Below are positions 49,852 to 59,058 of a DNA stretch of 64,000 nucleotides, piece after piece. The stretch comes from Acetobacterium woodii (GTDB lineage: Bacteria; Bacillota; Clostridia; Eubacteriales; Eubacteriaceae): NCBI GenBank assembly GCA_016213825.1, contig JACQZP010000030.1:62001-126000 (forward strand), written 5' to 3'. The notes under the pieces are model-generated. The model did not search any database and was not told the origin of the DNA. It was given only the letters and a program-made list of their open reading frames with translations. A program made the translations under genes and the position numbers. Within the stretch, counting starts at the first letter, position 1, and each line of letters starts with the position of its first letter.

Positions 49852-50709
49852 TTAACTTAGAATTTTTGTTAATTGATCATATTTTTTGGTGTCGATTCGT
49901 TTGTCTTTAATCATATCGATGGTGGCCAACCCCATGGTCTGGTAGAGGGGTAAAAACTCAGGGCTCTGGATTTTAATGGCCTGGACGTGTGCTGTGATGG
50001 TGTTTTCATCCCCGCGTACCAGAGGGCCGGTGAGAGCATTGACGGTTCCGGAGTTTTCAATGTTTCCCAGAGTGGCGGTGATTAGTGGCATAAATGCCTT
50101 CGTGATCTGATCCGCGGCAATACCGGTGGCTTTGAGTAAACCAAAACCGGAATTCATCAAGGTGACCAGATAATTTGATAAAATGCAGGCGGCTGCGTGA
50201 TAGAGAACTTTATGTTCCTTGTTGATGATAAAGTAAGGGTTCGCTGTGATCTCAAGGATTTTTTCTACATCAGCCAAACCATTTTTGTTGCCTTCCAGGG
50301 TGAATACGGTTGAACTGAGGTTTTCGGCAGCGTTGATGATGTCCGAAAAACTCATAATCGGATGAAGGGAACACAAGCCACATCCAATAGCTTTGATGGG
50401 ATCAAAGAGATCGGTGGACAGGGCACCGCTGGTATGAATCAGGGTATGATTTTCGGTGAGGCATGACAATTGAGCGATTTGGTTGACAACTGAGGAAATT
50501 TGATCATCACCGGTGGTGATCAAAACCAGATTGCTTGCTTTGATGAGGGCGGAAATGTCAGAAAAAAGGCAAGATTCAGTCAGGTTAGCGGCGTTTTGAG
50601 ATGAAGCCTCACTGCGGCTGAAATAACCCGACAAGGATAATCCATTATTTTTGAAAAAGATGCCCAAGGATGTGCCGACTTTGCCGGCGCCAATAAATCC
50701 GATTTTCAT
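49852..50709 (-). CDS. panG: Rossmann-like/DUF2520 protein, probable PanG-type ketopantoate reductase
   Basis: 285 residues. N-terminal dinucleotide fold MKIGFIGAGKVGTSLGIFF and a C-terminal helical DUF2520 domain (from about residue 130: NAAENLSSTVFTLEG, AAACILSNYLVTLMNSG). This architecture matches PanG, the alternative ketopantoate reductase reported in Francisella and found in some Gram-positives. It precedes panB-panC-panD and no PanE or IlvC-type gene is near, so it probably supplies the missing step. The start is ATG 50709 with AAGGTG; a longer frame to 50760 has no site. Identification is by family and neighbourhood. Confidence 0.75.
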   Translation of the reverse strand: MKIGFIGAGKVGTSLGIFFKNNGLSLSGYFSRSEASSQNAANLTESCLFSDISALIKASNLVLITTGDDQISSVVNQIAQLSCLTENHTLIHTSGALSTDLFDPIKAIGCGLCSLHPIMSFSDIINAAENLSSTVFTLEGNKNGLADVEKILEITANPYFIINKEHKVLYHAAACILSNYLVTLMNSGFGLLKATGIAADQITKAFMPLITATLGNIENSGTVNALTGPLVRGDENTITAHVQAIKIQSPEFLPLYQTMGLATIDMIKDKRIDTKKYDQLTKILS

Positions 50710-51330
50710 GCGTTTCACCTTAAATATTATTTGGTTGTTCCGACAAATACCAGAATACACATGGTACGCAAACCTGGGCTGTTATTTTGTGCAAAGAAAA
50801 AAGGCCCTTTGCACTGAAATTAACAACTGCAAAAAGACCTAGAATGCATTATAAAAATGCAAAATAGCTTGGCGTTATTCAGTCTCTATCACCAGGGATT
50901 AGAGCAGGTTTTTATATTATTATTATTTAATTTAAATAAAAAACTAAAATTAAAATAAAAATAAAAAGTATGTGCGTTAATCATGTGCAGCTCATATAGA
51001 TGCCACCATGGTGGTATAATACCTGATCATGGATCATAATGCAAGCGTTTTATTTGGCGGATTAAGACATGGAATTAAGATTTTTTTGGCGGTAAAAAAA
51101 CAGGAAACGCAGCATTGCATTTCCTGAGAGACTGTAGACAAAGCACTGACGCAGTACCGACAATTGTTACATCATGTTGTATGCATCAAGGCGGACACGG
51201 CGATAGCCTGTCCGATCTTGCAGCATACAACAGATTAACAATTTGTCGGTACGGTAGTTTGTCGACAACCTGACAGGAAACACAGTATTGCGTTTCCTGA
51301 GACTGTAGATACTGGGGATATTTGTTAAGA
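50710..51330. other. Noncoding region with several hairpins
   Basis: About 620 bp with no credible gene. It contains the leader hairpin GTGCAAAG...CTTTGCAC (50789-50814), a perfect palindrome CCACCATGGTGG (51003-51014) directly before an extended -10 box TGGTATAAT (51012-51020, plus strand), and the repeat-palindrome structure at 51101-51311. A small structured RNA on the plus strand is possible. Confidence 0.5.
51101..51311. repeat. Direct repeats flanking a 99-bp imperfect palindrome
   Basis: Direct repeats at 51101-51140 and 51274-51311 share CAGGAAAC-CAG-ATTGC-TTTCCTGAGA and ACTGTAGA; each is itself a hairpin (CAGGAAA / TTTCCTG). Between them, GTACCGACAA (51154) is inverted as TTGTCGGTAC (51252), with inner TGTTGTATGC / GCATACAACA and a centre CGGACA / TGTCCG. 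The first hairpin has a T-run on the minus strand and could terminate the 51331-53259 gene. Confidence 0.7.
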
Positions 51331-53259
51331 TCAGATATCCAAACCGGCATTATAACCGGCGGTGGTGGCAGTGTAGAGGGTGCCCTGACTGGTGGTGCAA
51401 TCACCGATGACGAAAACATCATCAATGAGATTGGCAAATTTGGATACTTCCAGAAGGTTGGGTTTAACGCCCAGCGAAAGAATCAGGGTATCAAAGCTGA
51501 TTTCTTTTTCACCATCATTGGTTTCGATACTACCTTTAATCAAAACGGAATGATCCTTGGCCTTGATCAGCTTGTGATCGGCCAGAATGGTCACATTTTC
51601 CTTTTTAAGTAGCTGCAGCAAGGCAGTCATGGGAATTGGCGAAGGGTCAAGCATCTTCTTTTCACTGACCATTTCGACAATCGTCACATTTTTGCCTTTT
51701 CGGGCCAGATCCAAAGCTGTTTCGCATCCGGTCAATCCGCCGCCGGCAATGACGACGTTTTGACCAACGTCAACCGTTCCGGATTCGACATCGCCAACCC
51801 AAACCACATCAGCTCCGTCTAAACCGGAAAGGTTGGGAATATTGCTTTGGGCACCGACCGCAATAACCAGCGCATCCGGTGATTCCGCCATAATGTTTGC
51901 AGTGGTTGCTTCGGTGGATAATCGCAGCGAAACATTGGGATGGCGGCTGGTCATGCGAATGGCCCAGGCCAGATAGTTTTTCAGATCAGTCTTAAAATCC
52001 GGAGCCACCGCCAGGCGCAGGGTGCCGCCCAGACAATCGCTTTTTTCAAACAGAACCACTTCATGGCCGCGGTCACCGGCGGTTCTGGCGGCTTCCATCC
52101 CGGCCGGTCCGCCGCCGATAACAACCACCTTTTTCTTTTGATCAGCCAGAGTCGGAAGGTCTTTTAATTCACATTCCCGTCCAGCTTTCGGATTAACCGC
52201 ACAGGCAACGCGAAGGGGTTCCATGCCGTGGGTGCGATTCAGGCAGAGCACACATCGGATGCAGGGCCGGGTTTCTTCTTCTTTTCCGGTGCGGGCTTTG
52301 TTCACACTATTGGGGTCGGCAATCACCGTACGGATCATTGCACACATATCAGCGTCGTCGTTCTCAATAATTTCAGCAGCCAGATCCAGATCAATGGAGC
52401 CAACGGTGGTGACAGGAACGTGAATGCCTGCCGCTTTTTTGATACTGGCGGCGTAGTGGGCATTATAGCCACGTTTTAAATAAGTGGGCTGAGTGGTGAT
52501 CGGCACCATTTCATCATCCAGCAACATTCCGGCAGAAACGTGAACCAGATCAATTTTATCCTGGATGATTTTTATGAATTCAATGGTTTCGGCCAATTCA
52601 ACGCCCCCAGGAACCAGTTCAGCGGCACTTAGACGAAATTCAATGGCCAGTTTAGTGCCGACCTTGCTGCGAATGGCATCGAATAATTCACAGGCAAATC
52701 GGGCTCTATTTTCAGTGCTGCCGCCATATTTATCGGTGCGGTGATTGAACAATGGCGAGAAGAAGTTGCTGACCAGAATTCCATGCCCGCCATGAATCAG
52801 AACCATATCCATTCCAGCTTTCATGGCCCGTTCGGCGGCGTTGGCAAAAAGACTAATCCAGTTTTCGATATCTTCCTGACTCATCATGTCAATGGGTGAT
52901 TTGCCTTCCTCCGGCATATCGTGCCCCATGGCAAATCCGGCCAGCTCGATGGAGGCCTTGGCACCATAGCGATGAACGGTGTCGGCCAGTACCGCCAAAC
53001 CGGGAACCACATTGTCGTCGCCGATGTTTACACAGAAGCCGTTCATATGTCCAAAAGGCGGAGTTACCATGGAAATTCCCACAGTGACAATCCCGGCACC
53101 GCCTTTAGCCAGGGCTCGGGTCCACTCAATCAGCTCCGGTGTGACCAGTCCTTCAGGTGAAGCAAGCCGGGGAGCCGCCGGGGCGGTTTCAATCCGATTC
53201 TTTACTATCATGCTGCCAATTTTAATCGGGGTGAAAATCTTTGCATATTTGGAATTCAT
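51331..53259 (-). CDS. Old Yellow Enzyme/NADH:flavin oxidoreductase with FAD-NAD domain (dienoyl-CoA reductase type)
   Basis: 642 residues. N-terminal FMN TIM barrel (1-340: FTPIKIGSMIVKNRIETAP, HGGHGILVSNFFSPLFNHR), then an iron-sulfur site CIRCVLC with a fourth Cys 14 residues on (VAC), and a C-terminal FAD/NAD(P) domain (VVVIGGGPAGMEAARTAGDR; VVIAGGGLTGCETALDLARK). Same architecture as 2,4-dienoyl-CoA reductase, trimethylamine dehydrogenase and enoate reductases. It probably reduces an activated C=C bond; the substrate cannot be named. Start ATG 53259 with AGAGGT. Divergent from a PucR-type regulator. Confidence 0.85.
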   Translation of the reverse strand: MNSKYAKIFTPIKIGSMIVKNRIETAPAAPRLASPEGLVTPELIEWTRALAKGGAGIVTVGISMVTPPFGHMNGFCVNIGDDNVVPGLAVLADTVHRYGAKASIELAGFAMGHDMPEEGKSPIDMMSQEDIENWISLFANAAERAMKAGMDMVLIHGGHGILVSNFFSPLFNHRTDKYGGSTENRARFACELFDAIRSKVGTKLAIEFRLSAAELVPGGVELAETIEFIKIIQDKIDLVHVSAGMLLDDEMVPITTQPTYLKRGYNAHYAASIKKAAGIHVPVTTVGSIDLDLAAEIIENDDADMCAMIRTVIADPNSVNKARTGKEEETRPCIRCVLCLNRTHGMEPLRVACAVNPKAGRECELKDLPTLADQKKKVVVIGGGPAGMEAARTAGDRGHEVVLFEKSDCLGGTLRLAVAPDFKTDLKNYLAWAIRMTSRHPNVSLRLSTEATTANIMAESPDALVIAVGAQSNIPNLSGLDGADVVWVGDVESGTVDVGQNVVIAGGGLTGCETALDLARKGKNVTIVEMVSEKKMLDPSPIPMTALLQLLKKENVTILADHKLIKAKDHSVLIKGSIETNDGEKEISFDTLILSLGVKPNLLEVSKFANLIDDVFVIGDCTTSQGTLYTATTAGYNAGLDI

Positions 53260-53345
53260 TTTAAACCTCTTTCTATTTGTAAATCGTTTACTTAAACAAA
53301 TTCTATCAGGAATAAGATTTAAAACAATGTCAAAAGAGCAAAAAT

Positions 53346-53374
53346 TATATAATAATATTTTTGCAAAATGACAA
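53346..53374 (-). promoter_or_regulatory. Probable promoter of the Old Yellow Enzyme gene
   Basis: Minus strand TTGTCA (53374-53369), 17-bp spacer, TATATA (53351-53346). It lies back-to-back with the regulator's promoter at 53384-53412, only 9 bp away. Confidence 0.5.
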
Positions 53375-53383
53375 CAGATTGAT

Positions 53384-53412
53384 TTGCTTTTAAATCATTA
53401 AATGCGTATAAT
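53384..53412 (+). promoter_or_regulatory. Promoter of the PucR-type regulator
   Basis: TTGCTT at 53384-53389, 17-bp spacer, TATAAT at 53407-53412, 50 nt before the start. Confidence 0.65.
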
Positions 53413-53461
53413 ATGAGCAAAAATAAGCGGTTCAAAAATTTGAAAAAGCAGGTTAAAGATA

Positions 53462-54805
53462 ATGGATATGAAAGACCAGAAAAATCCGAATCGGATCCGG
53501 GTGAAAAGTCTTACGGATGATCAGGAACCGACTCAAATGATCAAAACCTTATTCGCCCAAAAACGGAGTTTCGAACGAAAAAAAGCAAAACTGGTGGCGG
53601 CATTATTATCATGCCGGGGTCTGCAGTATATCATTGATGTGGGTTACGAAGTGCTTGGAAATCCGATGTTTGTCAGTGATATGGGCTACAATGTGCTGGC
53701 TTTCAATAAAAATGCCGAGGTGGGTGATCCCTCCTGGCCTACGGCCGACCATGAAGAAGAATTTGAAGCCTATGAACGCATTAAAAAGCTCAATGACAGC
53801 GGCGTCTTTGAGCGGCTTTATACCAGTGAAGTTCCCTGCATTGAGCATTTTGATTATTCACCAAGCCGGTGGATGGCCCATAAATTAACAATCAAAGAAA
53901 AAAACATTGGTCATATTGCCGTGGTTGAATCAAATAAAATATTTTTAGATGCGGATCTGGAACTACTCCAGTTTTTATGTAGTATTGTCGCCAGTGAATT
54001 GCAAAAGGAAAATGTCCAGAGCAGTCAATTTGAAAATGAGTTTGAGCATTTTCTGATGGACATGCTGGGCGAGAAAATATCAAAAGAAGAAACAATTCAA
54101 AGGCAAGCAAAAAAACTGAACTTAAATGCAAAAAAGTACGCATTTGTTATCACAATCAGTTCTGAATTAAAGGTGGGAAATGGAATGTCTTTGAGTTATG
54201 TCAGAGGCATCATCAATCGCTTATTAGGGACTGAAAAATCAATCGTTTATCAAAATAAAATTACCGTACTTTTGCTGAGTGACAAAAAAGAGCCGTTTTC
54301 AAGTAGCACCGAAGATAAACTAGTTGAATTTTTAAAAAGTAATGAAATGAATGCCGGAATAAGCACCTGTTTCCAGGAGCTGGCAGGGCTTAAAAATCAC
54401 TATACTCAATCTGTTAAAGCGTTGGAATTGGGGGTATCCATCGATCCAGATGAGAAGCGTTTTTATTATGAGGAATACTCATTCTATCACTTGCTTGAAC
54501 TGGCAGGAGATCAAACTAACTTAAAGGATTTCTGCAATCCGGTATTGCTTGATTTAATAGCTTATGATCAGCAATACAAAACCGACTATTGTCATAACCT
54601 GTTTATCCATCTGCAGAATGACGGCAATGTGACAAAAACCTCCCAGCATTTTCAAATTCATCGCAACTCGATGAAATATCGCATCAAAAAAATAGAAGAA
54701 ATTATGGACACCTCTTTGAACGATATGGAAGCAAAATTTTCGTTGCTACAATCATTTAAAATTCTTACATACTTGGGAGCTAAAAGTTATTTTGGTAAAG
54801 AATAA
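53462..54805 (+). CDS. PucR/CdaR-type helix-turn-helix regulator
   Basis: 447 residues. N-terminal part includes a GAF/PAS-like region (about residues 55-175: GYEVLGNPMFVSDMGYNVLA, IGHIAVVESNKIFLDADLELLQFL), a middle degenerate nucleotidyl-cyclase-like section typical of these regulators, and the C-terminal PucR HTH (about 375-430: LFIHLQNDGNVTKTSQHFQI, HRNSMKYRIKKIEEIM). Divergent from the Old Yellow Enzyme gene with adjoining promoters, so it is its likely activator. The inducer is unknown. ATG 53462. A terminator shared with corA follows. Confidence 0.83.
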   Translation: MDMKDQKNPNRIRVKSLTDDQEPTQMIKTLFAQKRSFERKKAKLVAALLSCRGLQYIIDVGYEVLGNPMFVSDMGYNVLAFNKNAEVGDPSWPTADHEEEFEAYERIKKLNDSGVFERLYTSEVPCIEHFDYSPSRWMAHKLTIKEKNIGHIAVVESNKIFLDADLELLQFLCSIVASELQKENVQSSQFENEFEHFLMDMLGEKISKEETIQRQAKKLNLNAKKYAFVITISSELKVGNGMSLSYVRGIINRLLGTEKSIVYQNKITVLLLSDKKEPFSSSTEDKLVEFLKSNEMNAGISTCFQELAGLKNHYTQSVKALELGVSIDPDEKRFYYEEYSFYHLLELAGDQTNLKDFCNPVLLDLIAYDQQYKTDYCHNLFIHLQNDGNVTKTSQHFQIHRNSMKYRIKKIEEIMDTSLNDMEAKFSLLQSFKILTYLGAKSYFGKE

Positions 54806-54812
54806 AAAAAAA

Positions 54813-54847
54813 TACAAGTGGGCATTAAAACCACTTGTTTTTTTTGA
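54813..54847. terminator. Bidirectional terminator overlapping corA stop
   Basis: ACAAGTGG / CCACTTGT stem, A-run before and T8 after. The corA stop codon (54825-54827) lies in the loop. Confidence 0.8.
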
Positions 54848-55748
54848 AGTATATCAGAGTACCGGCAGCAACAGTGATGCTTAAGACAATGACAAAGGGA
54901 TAACCATATTTCCAATCGAATTCCGGCATCATGAGGTTCATGCCATACCAACCGACGATCAATGTCAGTGGCAGGAAAATCGAAGTGACGACAGTGAAGA
55001 TTTTCATCACATAGTTCAGGTTGATATCCAGTTGAGCCTGATAGGCTTCCCGGACCTGGGTGCCATAATCCCTCAGGTTTAAAACATTAGTAAAAAGGCG
55101 ATTGATCCGGTTGGTAAGAATTTTAAAATAGCGCAGTTCCTTTTTATCGATCAGATTGTTTTCGTTTTCCTCAATCGCTTCCGAAATCTCTAAAAGCTGC
55201 TCATAATACTGCTTAAGACTGAGTAGCCGTTTGCGAAAAGCAATCAGGTATTCCGCCAAATCTTTTTTAATGGAGACAATAAATTCTTCTTCCAGACTGG
55301 AGATTTCCTCTTCAATGGATGCCAGAACCAACCGGTCATCAATGGTCAGTTTATCAAAAAACAAATGCAAAAATTTACCTAGAGTAGGTATCTTAATGCC
55401 TTCAGTTTGGGCGTTGACAACAATATCGCTGATGAAATCGCTGCGATCAGAAATAAAAACCAATAAATTTACGCTAAAATAAATGCAGATTCGTTTTGGT
55501 TTTTGATCCAGCACAATGGCATCGGGCAGATGAAGGGTGATGAAATCAAAACCATCATAACTTTCCAAACGCGATCCACCATTTTGAATACACTCTTTGA
55601 CAATTTTGTCACTGATCCCCAATTGTTCATTAATGCTGGGGAGTTCATCAAAGTCAGTCAGACATAAATGCTTTTGATCAATTGTAATACCTGTTTGTGA
55701 AAGAGCATCAATCATCAAGGTATCATTTTCAAGACGATATAACAACAT
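54825..55748 (-). CDS. corA: CorA family divalent cation transporter
   Basis: 307 residues. N-terminal cytoplasmic domain, a long stalk helix region, and two C-terminal membrane helices with the signature YGMNLM between them (FTVVTSIFLPLTLIVGWYGM; YPFVIVLSITVAAGTLIYF). Transports Mg2+ or Co2+ in the family. The start is ATG 55748 with AAAGGT; the frame extends upstream into the NYN gene. It begins 4 nt past the end of the NYN gene, so they are probably co-transcribed. Confidence 0.87.
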   Translation of the reverse strand: MLLYRLENDTLMIDALSQTGITIDQKHLCLTDFDELPSINEQLGISDKIVKECIQNGGSRLESYDGFDFITLHLPDAIVLDQKPKRICIYFSVNLLVFISDRSDFISDIVVNAQTEGIKIPTLGKFLHLFFDKLTIDDRLVLASIEEEISSLEEEFIVSIKKDLAEYLIAFRKRLLSLKQYYEQLLEISEAIEENENNLIDKKELRYFKILTNRINRLFTNVLNLRDYGTQVREAYQAQLDINLNYVMKIFTVVTSIFLPLTLIVGWYGMNLMMPEFDWKYGYPFVIVLSITVAAGTLIYFKKNKWF

Positions 55749-55752
55749 GGGA

Positions 55753-56508
55753 TTACCTTTGCTTTGCTTTATTTCGAACAACGTAGTGAGAATTTTGGTT
55801 TTTGCTAGTTTTTCGGGCTTCAATTTCAAATTGATTCAGAGATAATATCAGTGGTCGCAGTTTTGAGTGACCGTAGTTTCGGGTATCAAAATCCGGGTAA
55901 CGGTTATTGAGACGGGAGCCGACTTCCCCTAAATTTGCCCAGCCATCTTCATCAGAACTCTCGGTGATAATGGTTTTGAGTGATTGGATCAATTCCTTTC
56001 GGTTGGTCATCCCTTCTTTTTGATGCTCGTGTTTCCCGTTCTGTTCGTGCAGAACTTCAGTATCTCCGGGCTCACTGGCAATGACTTCCAGATATTTGAA
56101 CTTTTCACAGGCAGAAATAAATGGCGTTGGCGTTTTCTTTTCACCCATGCCGACCACATACATACCGGCTTCCCGTAAGCGGGTAGCCAATCGGGTAAAG
56201 TCACTGTCACTGGATACGATGCAAAAACTGTCCACATTATTCGAATAAAGAATATCCATGGCATCAATAATCAGAGCCGCATCGGTGGCATTTTTTCCGG
56301 TGGTATAGCTGTATTGCTGAATCGGGGTAATGGAATAGTTCAGCAGCACGGTTTTCCAGGATGCCAGCTGGGGTTTGGTCCAGTCACCGTAGATGCGTTT
56401 ATATGTTGGCATACCAAGGTTGGAGATTTCGTCAAAAATATATTTAATATACTTATCAGAAACATTGTCTGCATCGATCAAGACTGCGATTTTCATATCA
56501 TTTTTCAT
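55753..56508 (-). CDS. NYN domain nuclease with OST-HTH/LOTUS domain
   Basis: 251 residues. The N-terminal NYN (PIN-like) domain has the acidic residues of the active site: LIDADNVSDKYI near residues 11-22, KNATDAALIIDAMDI, and SSDSDFTRLATRLREAG. The C-terminal OST-HTH/LOTUS domain (about 165-245: LIQSLKTIITESSDEDGWAN, SKLRPLILSL) is an RNA-binding module. Together this is a LabA-like predicted ribonuclease; target RNA unknown. ATG 56508 with GAAGGTAA upstream. Confidence 0.84.
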   Translation of the reverse strand: MKNDMKIAVLIDADNVSDKYIKYIFDEISNLGMPTYKRIYGDWTKPQLASWKTVLLNYSITPIQQYSYTTGKNATDAALIIDAMDILYSNNVDSFCIVSSDSDFTRLATRLREAGMYVVGMGEKKTPTPFISACEKFKYLEVIASEPGDTEVLHEQNGKHEHQKEGMTNRKELIQSLKTIITESSDEDGWANLGEVGSRLNNRYPDFDTRNYGHSKLRPLILSLNQFEIEARKTSKNQNSHYVVRNKAKQR

Positions 56509-56615
56509 CGGCGTTACCTTCTATTTCTATCGTGATGATTAGTTATCGATCTTTTTGTTACTATCAGTATAATAGAAATTTTGCTTTTTTACAACAGCAC
56601 AGACTTCACAAAAAA

Positions 56616-56643
56616 AATAACTGATCACGAGGATCAGTTATTT
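56616..56643. terminator. Terminator after uraA
   Basis: AAATAACTGATC / GATCAGTTATTT stem; T-run on the minus strand, ending the permease gene. Confidence 0.8.
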
Positions 56644-56672
56644 GATATTTTTATGATATTATGACAATCGAT

Positions 56673-58013
56673 CTAAGGTTGGTCATAAAGATGCTCTTCT
56701 TCGCGATCATTGGTCAGGTTTAACTTGTCTAAAACAAAGAAAATCAGACTTAAGATCATCCCGACGATGGTGGAAAGAACCATCCCGGATAATTGAATGC
56801 TGCCAAAAGTAACGGCCACACCGGATAAACCAACAACAAAAACGACCGAAGTTAAAGCAAGATTTCGTGACTTGCCATAATCTACCTGAGCATCAACCAG
56901 AATCCGAATCCCAGCAGCACCGATCATCCCATAAAGTAAAAAGGAGATCCCGCCAATAACAGGGCCAGGGATAGTTGAGATCAGCATGGACAGTTTGCCA
57001 ACAAAAGAGCAGACAATCGATAAGACCGCCGCACCAGCGATAACCTGCACACTATAAACCTTGGTCACTGCCATAACACCGATGTTTTCACCATAGGTTG
57101 TGGTTGGCACCGAACCGACCATCCCAGAAAGTGCGGTTGAAATATAGTCGCCCAGCAGTGAACGGTGAAGACCTGGATCTTTTAAAAGATCACGATCAAC
57201 GATTTTACTGGTTACAATCTGGTGGCCAATGTGCTCAGAAGTAAGCACCAGCAGCACCGGCAGAATAATAATAATGGCTTCTAACTTAAATTGTGGGAAT
57301 TGGAAGTTCGGAATCGCAAGCCAGGGAGCTGCTGCAACGGCCTCAAAGGTTGCTGGTCCGACGACACCCGTGATCAGAGCAGCGATGTATCCGGCAATAA
57401 TAGAGATGAGAATTGGGATAACAGCCAGAAATTTCTTAAATAAAACCGATCCAAAAACTGCAAAGCCCAGAGTAACGAGAAAGACAATTACATTGTTAGG
57501 CTCGATGCTGGTAACAACCTGTTGATAAAGACCAGTAGCTTGATCAAGAACATAGCTGGTAGAAGTAACAACGCCAGCAGTTTTGGCGGCAGTGCCGGCA
57601 AGTTCAAGACCGATGAGAGCAACAACCGGACCCATAGCAGCTGGCGGTAAAACCACGTTGATCCAGTCAATCCCAAATTTGTAGATGATCCCGGCCAGGA
57701 TACAACCACATAAACCGACAACCACAAAGCCGCCTAACGCATAGGAATATCCCCAGGTGGCGATGACGATGCCAGCCGGTGCCAAAAAGGCGAAACTTGA
57801 ACCAAGGTAGGCCGGGGCCTTTCCTTTAGTAATAAACATAAACAACAAGGTTCCGATACCGTTCATCAAAAGTACAACGGCGGGATTAATGCCAAATAGG
57901 AACGGCACTAAAACAGAGGCCCCAAACATTGCAAACATGTGCTGCAAGCTTAAGGGCGCCAGCATATTCAGTGGAACCTTTTCATCCACTTGTATAATTC
58001 TTTGAGTATTCAA
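56673..58013 (-). CDS. uraA: Uracil permease (NCS2 family)
   Basis: 446-residue membrane protein with about 12-14 helices. NCS2 features: QHMFAMFGASVLVPFLFGIN at the N-terminus, AYLGSSFAFLAPAG, the conserved LVLTSEHIGHQIVTSK with the substrate Glu, and GSVPTTTYGENIGVMAVTKVYS. Imports uracil by proton symport in the family. Starts with TTG 58013 behind GGAGG. No PyrR attenuator hairpin is seen in the leader. A dyad TTATGCA...TGCATAA at 58080-58099 lies in the divergent region to aroE. Confidence 0.88.
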   Translation of the reverse strand: MNTQRIIQVDEKVPLNMLAPLSLQHMFAMFGASVLVPFLFGINPAVVLLMNGIGTLLFMFITKGKAPAYLGSSFAFLAPAGIVIATWGYSYALGGFVVVGLCGCILAGIIYKFGIDWINVVLPPAAMGPVVALIGLELAGTAAKTAGVVTSTSYVLDQATGLYQQVVTSIEPNNVIVFLVTLGFAVFGSVLFKKFLAVIPILISIIAGYIAALITGVVGPATFEAVAAAPWLAIPNFQFPQFKLEAIIIILPVLLVLTSEHIGHQIVTSKIVDRDLLKDPGLHRSLLGDYISTALSGMVGSVPTTTYGENIGVMAVTKVYSVQVIAGAAVLSIVCSFVGKLSMLISTIPGPVIGGISFLLYGMIGAAGIRILVDAQVDYGKSRNLALTSVVFVVGLSGVAVTFGSIQLSGMVLSTIVGMILSLIFFVLDKLNLTNDREEEHLYDQP

Positions 58014-58079
58014 AAAATATCCTCCATTCTTTCATTTTCCTCTGAAATTATAACATAGGAACGGTGGGGCGCAAAGACT

Positions 58080-58099
58080 TTATGCAATTATCTGCATAA
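58080..58099. promoter_or_regulatory. Dyad between uraA and aroE
   Basis: TTATGCA-ATTATC-TGCATAA, a perfect 7-bp inverted repeat. A possible operator upstream of the uraA -10 box (TATAAT on the minus strand near 58050). Confidence 0.4.
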
Positions 58100-58196
58100 T
58101 AATAAAAAAATGTACGGTTTGACATTCAGCGTGCATTTACCAACCACCAATCCTGTGTTACAATGCAAAATAAATCTAGAATTTAAGGAGACTTTC

Positions 58197-59057
58197 ATGA
58201 AAATATCAGTCAACACTAAAATATATGCCGTCATCGGCGATCCCATCGCCCAAAGCTTATCGCCGCAGCTACACAATGGGCTATTTGAAACGATCGGAGT
58301 GGATGCCCTTTACCTGCCGATTGGGGTAAAAGCTGAGGATTTGGAAAAATTAGTTGATGGATTCCGGCTGATGAATTTTGGTGGGTTTAATATTACCAAA
58401 CCGCATAAAATGGAAGTCATGAAATATTTGGATGGGTTAGATCCACTGGCCGAAAAAATCGGCGCGGTTAATACTGTTGTTTATCAGGACGGAAAAATGA
58501 TTGGCTACAATACCGATGGCTTTGGCTTTATCAAATCGATTGAAAATAAAATTGGAGATATTCTCAAAGAAGATTTGACCATCCTTATTTTAGGATGTGG
58601 GGGAGCGGTTAAGTCAGTCGCCATGGCATTGGCCGATTGGGGTATTAAAAAAGTTATCATTGCCAATCGAACGGTCGAAAAAGCTGAAGAATTAGCTAAT
58701 CAAATCAACGAAAGTTGGCCAGGAAAAGCCCAGGCGATTTCCATGGAAGTCTCGGCACTGGAAAAGGCAGTCAATCAGTCAGTCGTAATTGCTAACGGAA
58801 CCAGCCTGGGGATGGCTGACACCATCGATCAAACCCCGCTTCCCAAAAACTTGATGAAAAAGGATCTGTTAGTTTATGACATGATCTATAGTCCTCCGGT
58901 TACTCAGTTTATGAACGATGCAAGCGCAGTTGGTGCCCAAACGGTCAATGGATTGGAAATGCTCTTATACCAGGGGCTGTTAGCCTTTGAATTATGGACA
59001 AATGTTTTTCCGGACCCTGAACTGGGAATGAAATTGTTGAAAGACGGATTAAACTGA
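58197..59057 (+). CDS. aroE: Shikimate dehydrogenase
   Basis: 286 residues. Substrate site YAVIGDPIAQSLSPQLHN (residues 8-25), catalytic Lys in FNITKPHK, NTDGFGFIKS, and NADP fold ILGCGGAVKSVAMAL with the ANRT basic motif. Reduces dehydroshikimate to shikimate. ATG 58197 behind AAGGAG; the frame extends upstream to 58110 without a site. aroK follows after 1 nt. Confidence 0.93.
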   Translation: MKISVNTKIYAVIGDPIAQSLSPQLHNGLFETIGVDALYLPIGVKAEDLEKLVDGFRLMNFGGFNITKPHKMEVMKYLDGLDPLAEKIGAVNTVVYQDGKMIGYNTDGFGFIKSIENKIGDILKEDLTILILGCGGAVKSVAMALADWGIKKVIIANRTVEKAEELANQINESWPGKAQAISMEVSALEKAVNQSVVIANGTSLGMADTIDQTPLPKNLMKKDLLVYDMIYSPPVTQFMNDASAVGAQTVNGLEMLLYQGLLAFELWTNVFPDPELGMKLLKDGLN

Positions 59058-59058
59058 C

